From contig CABYOB010000004.1 in NCBI GenBank assembly GCA_902520385.1, positions 1-53,660 on the forward strand: 53,660 nt of DNA, given 5' to 3'. Below, piece by piece: positions 1-9,383 of the stretch. Numbering within the stretch: position 1 is the stretch's first letter; each line of letters begins with the position of its first letter. Made by a program: the position numbers and the translations under genes. Source of the DNA: an uncultured Bacteroidota bacterium. Lineage in GTDB: Bacteria > Bacteroidota > Bacteroidia > Flavobacteriales > TMED113. Under the pieces are notes generated by a model. It did no database searches. It was given only the letters and a program-made list of their open reading frames with translations, and was not told where the DNA came from.

Positions 1-1
1 T

Positions 2-1927
2 GAGGATCTTGATAACATTGGAGCAGGCACATATGATGTAGTTGTAACAGATGTTAATGGATGTACAATTTCAGCAACTGTAGTTATTACAGAATCAGAA
101 GCAATGACATTAGTAGTTGATGAGGTTACTGAAGGCCCTCATGTTTTAGGTGATATTAACGATGGTTTTGGTTCTATTTCAATTACTGTTAATGGCGGTA
201 CAGGAAATTATACTTACGAGTGGACGGCTTCATTAGCTGATGGTACAACTACGTGGGAGAATGGTGATGATATAGATGGTTTATTTGCAGGTACATATTC
301 AGTGCTTGTAAGTGATGTTAATGGTTGTACAATTTCATCTGAAATAACAGTTCCTTTTTATACACCATCTGCATGGTCTGTAGAAGAAACAGATTGTACT
401 CATTCTATTGAAGTTCCTGTTAATGCTGATATAAGTATTGACAATGACGCAATTACTTATGGAGACTGGATTGCAGCTTCTTTAGATGGTCAAGTTGTTG
501 GTATGATGATGTGGAATTTAGAAGCGTCTACGATGACTATATTTAGCGAATCAACTTTAGTAGGTGATAATTTTGAATGGTTTATATGGAATGCTAACGT
601 AGCTAATGAAGATGGTTTCGGTGGTGATTCTGATGGTGCATATTACAGTGCAGAAGCAACTTATGATGATTCTTATCCTAACGAAGGAGATTTTGCTTGT
701 GGCGGATTAAGTAAAGTATTAGATATTGTTGCAAGAACTGTTTATATGCAACAAATTGACATTCAAGAAGGTTGGGGAATGTACTCTACATTTATTTCTC
801 CAGATGACGCTTCTTTAGAATCTGTATTAGTAGATATTGAGGGAGACCTTGTTATAATGAAGGATGAAGATGGTGATGTTTTTTGGCCAGATCTTGGTAT
901 TAATACAATAGGATCATTGATTGATGGAGAAGGTTATTCTATTAAAGCAGAGTCAGTAAATATGTTAGAAATTTCAGGGGATTTAATACCTTCTAATTTA
1001 CCAATATTTATGCCTGCTGGATGGAGCTTTATAGGTTATTTACATCAAGAGCCTGCAGATGCAGCTGGAATGATGTCTTCTCTAGTTGAAGCAAGTAATT
1101 TAATTATAATGAAGGATGGTGATGGTCAGGTATTTTGGCCTTTAATTAATGTGAATACTATTAGTGATGGCTCTGGTATGATGAATCCTGGTCAAGGTTT
1201 TGCTATAAAAGTAGGGACAGAGGTAGGGCCAGATGCCCCATTTAGTTATCCTGCTATAACTAATGCACAAAGAATTGGCTCACCTTCACCAACATATCCA
1301 TTGTATAATTATTCGAAAGCAATAAATACTGGAGATAATATGGTTATAGGTATTCCTTTGAATTCATGGAACAATATTCCTGAAGTTGGGGATGAAATTG
1401 CAGCATATAATTCGAAAGGAAATTTAGTTGGTAGTGTAACATTTAATGGAGAGTCAACTGCATTAACAGTTTGGGGAGATGATCCAACAACAGATTTTGT
1501 TGAAGGGTTATTAGAAGGAGAAAATGTTAAATTGGAAATTTGGAAAAAATCTGACAATTCAATTGAAACAATTAGTGTTGATAATTGGATTGAAGGAGGT
1601 GATGTTTATATATCTAATGGTATTGCAATTGCAGGTGATGTTAGATTTAATAAATCTATGGAAATGGGATATGAATTATATTCAAACTTCCCGAATCCAT
1701 TTGATTCACAAACTACAATAAGTTTCTTCGTTCCTGAAAATGGAAATGTTAGTGTAGCGGTTTATGATTTGGTAGGAAACATGGTTGAAGAATTAACTAA
1801 TACTAATTTTGAACCAGGTATGTATAATCTACTATTTAACGCTGAAAACCTTGCGCAAGGAACATATTTTGTGCGAATGCAAGCAGCGAATACTATTTTA
1901 ACAAAGAAAATGGATGTAGTAAAATAA
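2..1927 (+). CDS. T9SS-secreted SprB-repeat/adhesin-like protein, C-terminal part (5' end outside window)
   Basis: Frame is open to the left window edge (EDLDNIGAGTYDVVVTDVNGCTISATV... upstream of the listed ATG). SprB-like 'GTYSVLVSDVNGCTIS' repeats; C-terminal T9SS type A-like sorting signal 'YSNFPNPFDSQTTISFFVPENGNVSVAVYDLVGNMVEEL...GTYFVRMQ'. Confidence 0.85.
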   Translation, partial: EDLDNIGAGTYDVVVTDVNGCTISATVVITESEAMTLVVDEVTEGPHVLGDINDGFGSISITVNGGTGNYTYEWTASLADGTTTWENGDDIDGLFAGTYSVLVSDVNGCTISSEITVPFYTPSAWSVEETDCTHSIEVPVNADISIDNDAITYGDWIAASLDGQVVGMMMWNLEASTMTIFSESTLVGDNFEWFIWNANVANEDGFGGDSDGAYYSAEATYDDSYPNEGDFACGGLSKVLDIVARTVYMQQIDIQEGWGMYSTFISPDDASLESVLVDIEGDLVIMKDEDGDVFWPDLGINTIGSLIDGEGYSIKAESVNMLEISGDLIPSNLPIFMPAGWSFIGYLHQEPADAAGMMSSLVEASNLIIMKDGDGQVFWPLINVNTISDGSGMMNPGQGFAIKVGTEVGPDAPFSYPAITNAQRIGSPSPTYPLYNYSKAINTGDNMVIGIPLNSWNNIPEVGDEIAAYNSKGNLVGSVTFNGESTALTVWGDDPTTDFVEGLLEGENVKLEIWKKSDNSIETISVDNWIEGGDVYISNGIAIAGDVRFNKSMEMGYELYSNFPNPFDSQTTISFFVPENGNVSVAVYDLVGNMVEELTNTNFEPGMYNLLFNAENLAQGTYFVRMQAANTILTKKMDVVK

Positions 1928-1948
1928 TTATACCCTAATTATGTTTTT

Positions 1949-1982
1949 AAAAATACCCCTTCTTTTTGAAAGGGGTATTTTT
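1949..1982 (+). terminator. Rho-independent terminator
   Basis: Inverted repeat aaatacccct-tctttttgaa-aggggtattt followed by T's, 20 nt after the stop. Confidence 0.85.
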
Positions 1983-2008
1983 ATATATTTAAAGAAAAAT
2001 ATATTTAT

Positions 2009-3142
2009 ATGAAAAAATTCTCTCAAGTACTAATTATTCTAGTAACAGCAAATTTAGTTTTTTCACAAGTTCCTTGCGAAGGAAGATATAGTGAGGAAAT
2101 TTTTAATGACGTACAAGTAACAACAGTTACATACTCTGATGTTAATAATTTACAAATGGATATATATCAACCAGTTGGTGATTTGGAAACTAAAAGACCG
2201 CTTATAATTTTTGCTCATGGGGGAACATTTATTTTTGGTAGTAAGAATAATGCTACTGCAGTAGATTTTTGTGAAGCATTTGCAAAACGAGGCTATGTAA
2301 CAGCTTCAATTAATTATAGGCTTGCAAGTGATATAGTCGGCTTTCTACAACAATTTACCTACTACCAAGATACGGAAAGTGCATATGAAGTTGTTTTAAA
2401 TGCTACCATGGATGGGAAAGCAGCAATAAGATATTTTAGAAAAGATTTTTATGAAAATAATAATACCTATGGTATAGATCCAGATCAAATTTGGGCTGGA
2501 GGTAATTCAGCTGGTGGTGTTTTATTTTTACATGCTGGTCATGTATGGAGTATTGATGAATTTACGAATTCACTTGATGATAATAGAGCCTCTATTGCAC
2601 AAGACATTTTCGAAGAATTAGGTGGAATTGAGGGTAGTAGTGGTAACCCAGGATACTCTTCTTCTCTTTCAGGTGTAATAAGTTTAGCAGGCGCATTACA
2701 TAGGTCTGAATATGTAGACATGAATGATGTTCCAACAGTTTTTTGTCATGGAGATGCAGATGACACTGTTCCTTATGACTGCAATGGTTTTCAAAATAAC
2801 TCGAATTTTGATCAATTGTGTGGAGGTGGTGCATTATATCCTGAATTTAGCTCATTAGGATTAGGCACAGAGCTATTAACTTTTCCAAACGATGGGCATT
2901 GCCCTTGGTCATCTAGTTCATCTAAAATGGATCAAGTTATTTCTTTTGTTTCAGATTTTGTTTTTGAAAGAATTGAATGCGATGATCAGTTCTCTGCATT
3001 AAATGGTAGCTTAATGTCTTCACCGATTTTAATTAATCAAGTAAATTTATTAGGTAGATCATTTAATAATAGCGATAACGGATTTGTTTTTTCTATTTTT
3101 GAAAATGGCAAAGTGGAAAAAAAGTATATACTTAATAAGTGA
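2009..3142 (+). CDS. Secreted alpha/beta hydrolase (carboxylesterase-like), possible T9SS C-terminus
   Basis: Signal peptide; 'IIFAHGGTF' oxyanion region, 'GGNSAGG' nucleophile elbow, late 'DGHCPW' His. Confidence 0.8.
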   Translation: MKKFSQVLIILVTANLVFSQVPCEGRYSEEIFNDVQVTTVTYSDVNNLQMDIYQPVGDLETKRPLIIFAHGGTFIFGSKNNATAVDFCEAFAKRGYVTASINYRLASDIVGFLQQFTYYQDTESAYEVVLNATMDGKAAIRYFRKDFYENNNTYGIDPDQIWAGGNSAGGVLFLHAGHVWSIDEFTNSLDDNRASIAQDIFEELGGIEGSSGNPGYSSSLSGVISLAGALHRSEYVDMNDVPTVFCHGDADDTVPYDCNGFQNNSNFDQLCGGGALYPEFSSLGLGTELLTFPNDGHCPWSSSSSKMDQVISFVSDFVFERIECDDQFSALNGSLMSSPILINQVNLLGRSFNNSDNGFVFSIFENGKVEKKYILNK

Positions 3143-4295
3143 TTTTTTTGTAGGGGTACCTAATAGACTGCGCTTCACAAACTTTTTTATATAATAAATC
3201 CTTAAACTTATTAAGTGTTTTTTTATTTAAAGCAGATATAAAAACACTATTATTATTTGTTTTTTTCATCCACGTTTTTTCCCAATATGCAAGATCATAA
3301 TTTTCAAATCCCCACTCACTTAAATCATCAGATTCTTTTTTTGTGTATGAAAACAAATCTATTTTATTAAATACAATTATTTGGGGCTTTTCTAGAGCAC
3401 TAAGTTCTTTGAGTGTCTTATTCACGGACTTCATATGTTCTTCAAAATTAGGATTAGAAATATCCACCACATGTATTAAAATGTCTGACTCTCGGACTTC
3501 ATCTAAAGTGGATTTAAATGATTCAACTAATTGGGTTGGCAGTTTACGAATAAAACCCACAGTATCAGATAACAAGAAAGGAGTATTGTTTATGACTACC
3601 TTTTTCATTTTAGTGTCTAATGTTGCAAATAATTTATTTTCTGCTAAAACCTTTGATTTACTAATAATGTTCATTAATGTAGATTTGCCGACATTAGTAT
3701 ATCCAACTAAAGAAACTCTAATCATATCTTTTCTTTTTTTTCTTTGGGTTTCCATTTGAATATCAATTTTTTTTAGTTGTGATTTCAAAAGGCTAATCTT
3801 TTTTCTAATCACTCTTCTATCTGTTTCAATTTCTTTTTCACCAGGACCTTTCATTCCAATACCCCCTTTTTGCTTTGATAAGTGAGTCCAAAGATTAGTT
3901 AGTCTTGGTAAAAGATATTGGTATTGAGCTAATTCAACCTGTGTTCTTGAATATGCTGTAGATGCTCGAAATGCAAAAATATCTAAGATTAAATTTGTTC
4001 GGTCTAAAATTTTACAATTTAAAATTCTTTCTATATTTCGTAGTTGGGATGGGGATAATTCATCATCAAAAATAACAACATCAATTTTTTCTGATTCTAA
4101 AAAATCTTTTACTTCATTGATCTTACCTTTTCCAATAAAAGACTTACTATTTTTTTTTAACATTTTTTGTAAAACTTTTTTTTTGGTTTCTGCACCAGCA
4201 GTTAAGGCTAGAAATTCAAGTTCATTAATAGACTCAATTGCAATATTTTCTGGTTGATTTTGAGTTATTATTCCAATTAAAAGTGCTTTTTCCAA
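3132..4295 (-). CDS. hflX: GTPase HflX
   Basis: HflX N-terminal domain plus G motifs 'GYTNVGKSTLMN', 'DTVGFIRKLP', 'NKID'. Confidence 0.93.
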   Translation of the reverse strand: MEKALLIGIITQNQPENIAIESINELEFLALTAGAETKKKVLQKMLKKNSKSFIGKGKINEVKDFLESEKIDVVIFDDELSPSQLRNIERILNCKILDRTNLILDIFAFRASTAYSRTQVELAQYQYLLPRLTNLWTHLSKQKGGIGMKGPGEKEIETDRRVIRKKISLLKSQLKKIDIQMETQRKKRKDMIRVSLVGYTNVGKSTLMNIISKSKVLAENKLFATLDTKMKKVVINNTPFLLSDTVGFIRKLPTQLVESFKSTLDEVRESDILIHVVDISNPNFEEHMKSVNKTLKELSALEKPQIIVFNKIDLFSYTKKESDDLSEWGFENYDLAYWEKTWMKKTNNNSVFISALNKKTLNKFKDLLYKKVCEAQSIRYPYKKITY

Positions 4296-4304
4296 GATAA
4301 TATA

Positions 4305-4673
4305 TTATTTATCTTGTCGTGCCTGAATAAAACTTTTTATAAACACTACCATAGCAAAAATGGAAGAAATTAGCATTACGCCAATTCTAAAAAACCTTAC
4401 AATATTAAATGTTGCATCTGGTCCCGGGCAAAATGTTTTGTATAGTGGAAAAATGAGAGCTAATAAAATCATTAACGTAAGTAAAACAACAATGTGAGCA
4501 ATTATTTTGTTTTCTTTTTTCAATCCAAATGTCAGTAATAATATAATAAGCCCAAAAATAGGAGCAACTAATGCGGACTTGTTGATATCACCATCCATTG
4601 TTGCTATAAAACCCCAGGATCCAAATATTATTAGAATGATACTATTAATTAAACTAGCTTGATATGGTCTCAT
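4305..4673 (-). CDS. Small integral membrane protein, unknown function
   Basis: 122 aa with several predicted TM helices; no recognised family. Confidence 0.6.
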   Translation of the reverse strand: MRPYQASLINSIILIIFGSWGFIATMDGDINKSALVAPIFGLIILLLTFGLKKENKIIAHIVVLLTLMILLALIFPLYKTFCPGPDATFNIVRFFRIGVMLISSIFAMVVFIKSFIQARQDK

Positions 4674-4740
4674 AAAAAAATGTTTTTATATTTATCTACT
4701 AAATTAATCAATTTTACCCTAAGTTTAGGCCATTATAGTT

Positions 4741-7593
4741 ATGAAAAAAAAACTCATCTTTATTTTTTTATTTCCGCTTATATTTTTTGGCCAAGAAAAC
4801 TTCCCTATTAATGGCGTTAAACAAACAGCACAAGCAACTCACGCATTTATAAATGTAAATATTTATTTAAATTATAATGAGAAAATTGAAGATGCAACTT
4901 TAATTATAAAAAATGACAAAATATTAGATGTTGGAAAAAATATTAAAATACCTGCGGAATCTATAATTCATGACTTAACTAATTTTACTATTTGCCCATC
5001 ATTTATAGATATTTTCACAGATTACGGTCAATCCAATGAGATTAAAAATGAAAAAACCATAGGATCTTGGAATGAAGCCCTGAATATAGAATATAATGCA
5101 GTTAATAATTTTTATATAAATAATAATGAAGCCAAAGGTTTTATTAATTCTGGATTTGGGCTTGTCAACTCATTAAAAAGAGATGGAATTATTAGGGGAA
5201 CATCCACGTTAGTTTCATTAACTTATGAAAAACCAAATACATCTATTTTTTTAAGCAAGTCAGCTTTATGTATGTCGTTTAATAAAGGCAGCTCCCCACA
5301 ATCTTATCCTAATTCATTAATGGGCTCTATTGCACTTTTAAGACAAGCATATTATGATTTAGATTGGTATGAAAATGGCTCTACGGGTCATGATAATTCT
5401 TTAGAAGCCTTTAGTCAAAATAAAAATTTACCAAAGATATTTGAAGTTAGTGATTATCAGTCAATTTTTAGGGCTAATGAAATAGGTGAAGAGTTTGATG
5501 ATAATTATATAATTAAAACATCAGGAGATGAATATCAAAGAATTAAGGAGTTAAAAAATATAAATAGAAAATTAATAGTTCCTTTAAACTTCCCAAATAT
5601 TGATTTGCCAAATGATCCATATGAAAATTTAGAAACATCCGTAAAGCAATTAAAACATTGGGAGAGCGCGCCATTTAATGCATCTATATTATCAGAAAAT
5701 AACATACAAATTGCTTTTACAACTTTTGGGCAAAGTCCCACAGATTTTTTTAATAATTTGAAAACGGCTATTTCGTGTGGCCTATCTCAGAAAAGTGCTT
5801 TAAAAGCTTTAACCTATAATCCTGCAAAATTCTTAAAAGTATATAATCAAGTTGGATCTATAGCTAAAGGAAAAAAAGCAAATTTTATAATTTTTAGTGG
5901 CGATTTGTTTTCAAAAGATTTTTTAATATATGAAAATTGGATTAATGGAAAAAAGCATGAAATAAATAATAAGAATATTGTAAAATTATTAGGTAATCAT
6001 TCATTATTTGTAGATGAAAAAGAGATTGGAGACATTCAGTTTAATCTTGCAAACAAAAAGTTGGTTGGAAAATTTTCAGGTGATAGTTTAGAAAAAAGAT
6101 TTTTAACTAATATAGAATTAGTTGGTGATAGAATTTCTTTTTCACAAAAGAATAATTTGTATAGCGGCATTTTTGAATCAGACATTTTTGGTGAGATGAG
6201 GGACTCCTTGAGTGATTGGAGAAATTGGAGATTAGTAAAAAATAATAGAAAGACTCAGTCAGTAAAAAGCCCAGGAATAAAACAAAAAGATAGTGTAGAA
6301 ATTTTGTTTCCAAATATGGCCTATGGTTTAAAAGAACAACCTAAAAGAGAGTCGCTATTATTTAAAAACGCAACTGTTTGGACTAATGAGTCTAGGGGTA
6401 TTATTCAAAACTGTGATGTTGCTATAGAAAGGGGTAAAATTATTGCAGTAGGAAAAAAAATCAAAAAAAGTATTTTTAGAAACTCTAAAGATGTTAGGGT
6501 TATTGATGCGTCAGGAAAACATATTACCTCTGGTATAATTGATGAGCATTCCCATATAGCAATAAGTAAAGGTGTTAATGAGGGGACTCAGGCTATAACA
6601 TCTGAGGTTAGAATAGGAGATGTTATTAATGCAAATGATATAAATATATATAGGCAACTAGCTGGGGGCGTTACAGTGGCTCAGTTATTACACGGCTCTG
6701 CGAATCCAATAGGTGGTCAATCAGCAATTATTAAATTGAGATGGGGGCAGTCAGCTGAAAAATTAAAGTTCTTAAAATCAAAACCTTTTATCAAATTTGC
6801 CTTAGGGGAAAATGTAAAGCAATCTAATTGGGGCGGGCGGCATAAAACTAGATTTCCTCAAACAAGAATGGGCGTTGAACAAATCATGTATGATGCGTTT
6901 AGCAGAGCAAAAGAATATGAATATAATATTAAAAATTATAAAAAAAATAAAACATTAAAGCCAAGAAAAGATCTAGAGCTAGATGCGCTAGTTGAGATAT
7001 TAAATAAAAAAAGATTTATTACGTGCCATTCCTATGTTCAATCCGAAATAAATATGTTAATTAATTTAGCCGAAGCCTTTGATTTTAAAGTCAACACATT
7101 TACTCATGTATTAGAAGGTTATAAAGTGGCAGATAAATTAAAAAAACATGGCGCAAGTGCATCTACTTTTTCTGATTGGTGGGCATATAAGTATGAGGTT
7201 AATGATGCTATTCCTCATAATGCATCAATTTTGAACAAAATGGGTGTTAATACAGCTATAAACTCGGATGATGCAGAAATGGGAAGAAGGCTAAATCAAG
7301 AAGCGGCCAAAATGGTTAAATATGGCAACACATCACAAGAAGATGCTTGGAAAATGATTACATTAAACCCTGCTAAAATGTTACAAATAGATAAATATGT
7401 TGGAAGTCTTCGAAAAAATAAAGATGCTGATATTGTGGTTTGGTCAGATAACCCATTATCTATTTATTCAATAGTTGAGGCAACTTATGTGGACGGGAGG
7501 TGTTATTTTTCTGTTCCAAAAGATAAAGAACATAGAACTTACATTCGTGAAGAAAGAAATAGAATATTAAATAAATTAATGAATAAAAATTAA
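4741..7593 (+). CDS. Exported two-domain amidohydrolase (imidazolonepropionase-like)
   Basis: Signal peptide; C-terminal half has 'ITSGIIDEHSHIAI' HxH and 'NSDDAEMGRRLNQEAAKM'; N-terminal half is amidohydrolase-like without HxH. Confidence 0.85.
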   Translation: MKKKLIFIFLFPLIFFGQENFPINGVKQTAQATHAFINVNIYLNYNEKIEDATLIIKNDKILDVGKNIKIPAESIIHDLTNFTICPSFIDIFTDYGQSNEIKNEKTIGSWNEALNIEYNAVNNFYINNNEAKGFINSGFGLVNSLKRDGIIRGTSTLVSLTYEKPNTSIFLSKSALCMSFNKGSSPQSYPNSLMGSIALLRQAYYDLDWYENGSTGHDNSLEAFSQNKNLPKIFEVSDYQSIFRANEIGEEFDDNYIIKTSGDEYQRIKELKNINRKLIVPLNFPNIDLPNDPYENLETSVKQLKHWESAPFNASILSENNIQIAFTTFGQSPTDFFNNLKTAISCGLSQKSALKALTYNPAKFLKVYNQVGSIAKGKKANFIIFSGDLFSKDFLIYENWINGKKHEINNKNIVKLLGNHSLFVDEKEIGDIQFNLANKKLVGKFSGDSLEKRFLTNIELVGDRISFSQKNNLYSGIFESDIFGEMRDSLSDWRNWRLVKNNRKTQSVKSPGIKQKDSVEILFPNMAYGLKEQPKRESLLFKNATVWTNESRGIIQNCDVAIERGKIIAVGKKIKKSIFRNSKDVRVIDASGKHITSGIIDEHSHIAISKGVNEGTQAITSEVRIGDVINANDINIYRQLAGGVTVAQLLHGSANPIGGQSAIIKLRWGQSAEKLKFLKSKPFIKFALGENVKQSNWGGRHKTRFPQTRMGVEQIMYDAFSRAKEYEYNIKNYKKNKTLKPRKDLELDALVEILNKKRFITCHSYVQSEINMLINLAEAFDFKVNTFTHVLEGYKVADKLKKHGASASTFSDWWAYKYEVNDAIPHNASILNKMGVNTAINSDDAEMGRRLNQEAAKMVKYGNTSQEDAWKMITLNPAKMLQIDKYVGSLRKNKDADIVVWSDNPLSIYSIVEATYVDGRCYFSVPKDKEHRTYIREERNRILNKLMNKN

Positions 7594-7594
7594 G

Positions 7595-8905
7595 ATGTTA
7601 AAATTAATATTTTTTATAACTTTTTCGTACTCAATTTTTTCTCAAGAAAAAATCATTGAAGATACAGATAGATATATTTTGGTTGGAGGGTTTGCTCATA
7701 TTGGGAATGGAGAAGTTATAGAAAATTCAACAATAATAATTGAAGGTGAGAAAATAGTGGCCATAGGGCCTTCGGATTTGGTAATCGTTAATAAAGAGAG
7801 AGGAAAAACGTATGATTTAAGTGGAAAGCATATTTACCCTTCTTTTATTTTACCAAATACAACGTTAGGATTAGTAGAAATTGATGCGGTAAGAGCAACA
7901 AGAGATGAAAGAGAAACAGGTGACTTAAATCCGAATGTTCGGTCTCAAATAGCATATAATACAGAATCTATAGTTTCTAGTACAGTTAGAACAAATGGAA
8001 TACTAATAGTACAGATTACCCCAAGAGGAGGTTTGATATCAGGAACATCATCTTTAATGAAATTAGATGGTTGGAATTGGGAAGATGCAACCTATTTAAA
8101 GGATGATGGAATACATTTAAACTGGCCAGAGTTACACGACTTTCATTATCATGGTCATAGTCATGTTTTTACGGCCTCAGATAATTCCGTTGAAAATGAA
8201 GAAAAGGAGGATGTTCTGAAATCACTAAGCATTTTAAGTTCGTTATTTAATGAAGCTAAAAAATATTCTAAAATAAAAAATAAGCATATTGATTTACGTT
8301 TACAATCGTTGCAAGATTTGTTCAATGGAAATAAAACATTATATATTCATGTAAATGGAGCAAATGGTATAAAAGAGTCAGTATTATTTGCAAAAAAAAA
8401 TAATGTCAAAAAAATTGTTTTGGTAGGGGCGTCAGAATCTTGGAGGGTAACAGATTTTATCTCTTCAAATAATATTCCAGTTATTTTGGGTAGATTACAT
8501 AGTTTGCCAAATTATACTGAAGACGATATTGACCAACCATATAAAACTCCTAAAATATTACAAGAATCAGGTATTCTTTTTTGTTTAGATTATTCAGGAG
8601 ATATGCCTAGAATGGGATCAAGAAACTTGCCATTTTTGGCTGGGACAGCAGCGGCTTACGGCCTAAACAAAGAAGAGGCATTACAACTTATAACGTTAAA
8701 TACAGCAAAAATTTTGGGAATAGATAATAGAACAGGATCCCTTGAAACCGGTAAAGAAGCAAATTTATTTATTTCTACAGGCGATGCCTTGGATATGATT
8801 TCACATAATGTTGAAATGCTATTTTTAATGGGTAAAAAGGTATCACTAGACAACCATCAAACTAAACTTTATAAAAAATTTTCTGATAAGTTTGACATAA
8901 AATAA
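7595..8905 (+). CDS. Exported amidohydrolase-family protein, metal site degenerate
   Basis: Signal peptide; N-terminal composite beta domain and 'LITLNTAKILGIDNRTGSLETGKEANLFI' C-terminal amidohydrolase signature; one base after the preceding gene. Confidence 0.8.
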   Translation: MLKLIFFITFSYSIFSQEKIIEDTDRYILVGGFAHIGNGEVIENSTIIIEGEKIVAIGPSDLVIVNKERGKTYDLSGKHIYPSFILPNTTLGLVEIDAVRATRDERETGDLNPNVRSQIAYNTESIVSSTVRTNGILIVQITPRGGLISGTSSLMKLDGWNWEDATYLKDDGIHLNWPELHDFHYHGHSHVFTASDNSVENEEKEDVLKSLSILSSLFNEAKKYSKIKNKHIDLRLQSLQDLFNGNKTLYIHVNGANGIKESVLFAKKNNVKKIVLVGASESWRVTDFISSNNIPVILGRLHSLPNYTEDDIDQPYKTPKILQESGILFCLDYSGDMPRMGSRNLPFLAGTAAAYGLNKEEALQLITLNTAKILGIDNRTGSLETGKEANLFISTGDALDMISHNVEMLFLMGKKVSLDNHQTKLYKKFSDKFDIK

Positions 8906-8924
8906 ACTAATTATTTAATAGATT

Positions 8925-8951
8925 AAAAAGAGGGCAATTGCCCTCTTTTTT
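8925..8951 (+). terminator. Rho-independent terminator
   Basis: aaaaagagggc-aatt-gccctcttttttt. Confidence 0.85.
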
Positions 8952-8968
8952 TATGTCTAAAAAAAAGT

Positions 8969-8985
8969 TTGGCACGGCATTTGAT
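8969..8985 (+). promoter_or_regulatory. Sigma-54 (-24/-12) promoter candidate
   Basis: ttggcacggcatttgat vs YTGGCACGRNNNTTGCW: one mismatch in the -12 element; located upstream of the YXWGXW-like gene. Confidence 0.65.
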
Positions 8986-9032
8986 TTAAAGAGAGATGTA
9001 TGAAATCAAAGTTTAATTTAAATAATAATATT

Positions 9033-9359
9033 ATGAAAACTCTACACAAAACCACGGTACTATTTTTATTAGCATTTTTATTTTCAACGTTTTCTAATTC
9101 ACAAGTTGTTATTGGAAAAAAATTAGATACACCTGAGAATCAAATTTATAGTAACTCTAATAGAGCGCAAGTTTGGATGAGTGGCGAGTGGGTTGTTTCT
9201 AATCAAAAATATGTTTGGCAAGAAGGATCTTGGGTAGATAAAAAGCCTGGTTATATATTTTTACCTGGTTATTGGAAAAAAGTTAAAGGTGGATGGACTT
9301 GGGTTTCAGGTTCCTGGAAAGCTATTAGTATGGAACAGTGGAATAATATTTACGCATAA
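9033..9359 (+). CDS. YXWGXW-repeat-like secreted protein
   Basis: Signal peptide from internal Met MKTLHKTTVLFLLAFLF (ORF-track start 9000 would lie about 5 nt from the predicted TSS); repeated 'VWMSGEWV..YVWQEGSWV..GYIFLPGYWKK..GWTWVSGSWK'. Confidence 0.7.
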   Translation: MKTLHKTTVLFLLAFLFSTFSNSQVVIGKKLDTPENQIYSNSNRAQVWMSGEWVVSNQKYVWQEGSWVDKKPGYIFLPGYWKKVKGGWTWVSGSWKAISMEQWNNIYA

Positions 9360-9383
9360 AACATTAATATAAAAAGCATCGCT

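Noticed and set aside
3343-3759. 138-aa plus-strand ORF opposite hflX
   Set aside because: Antisense to a clear GTPase gene including its G motifs; no independent signal.
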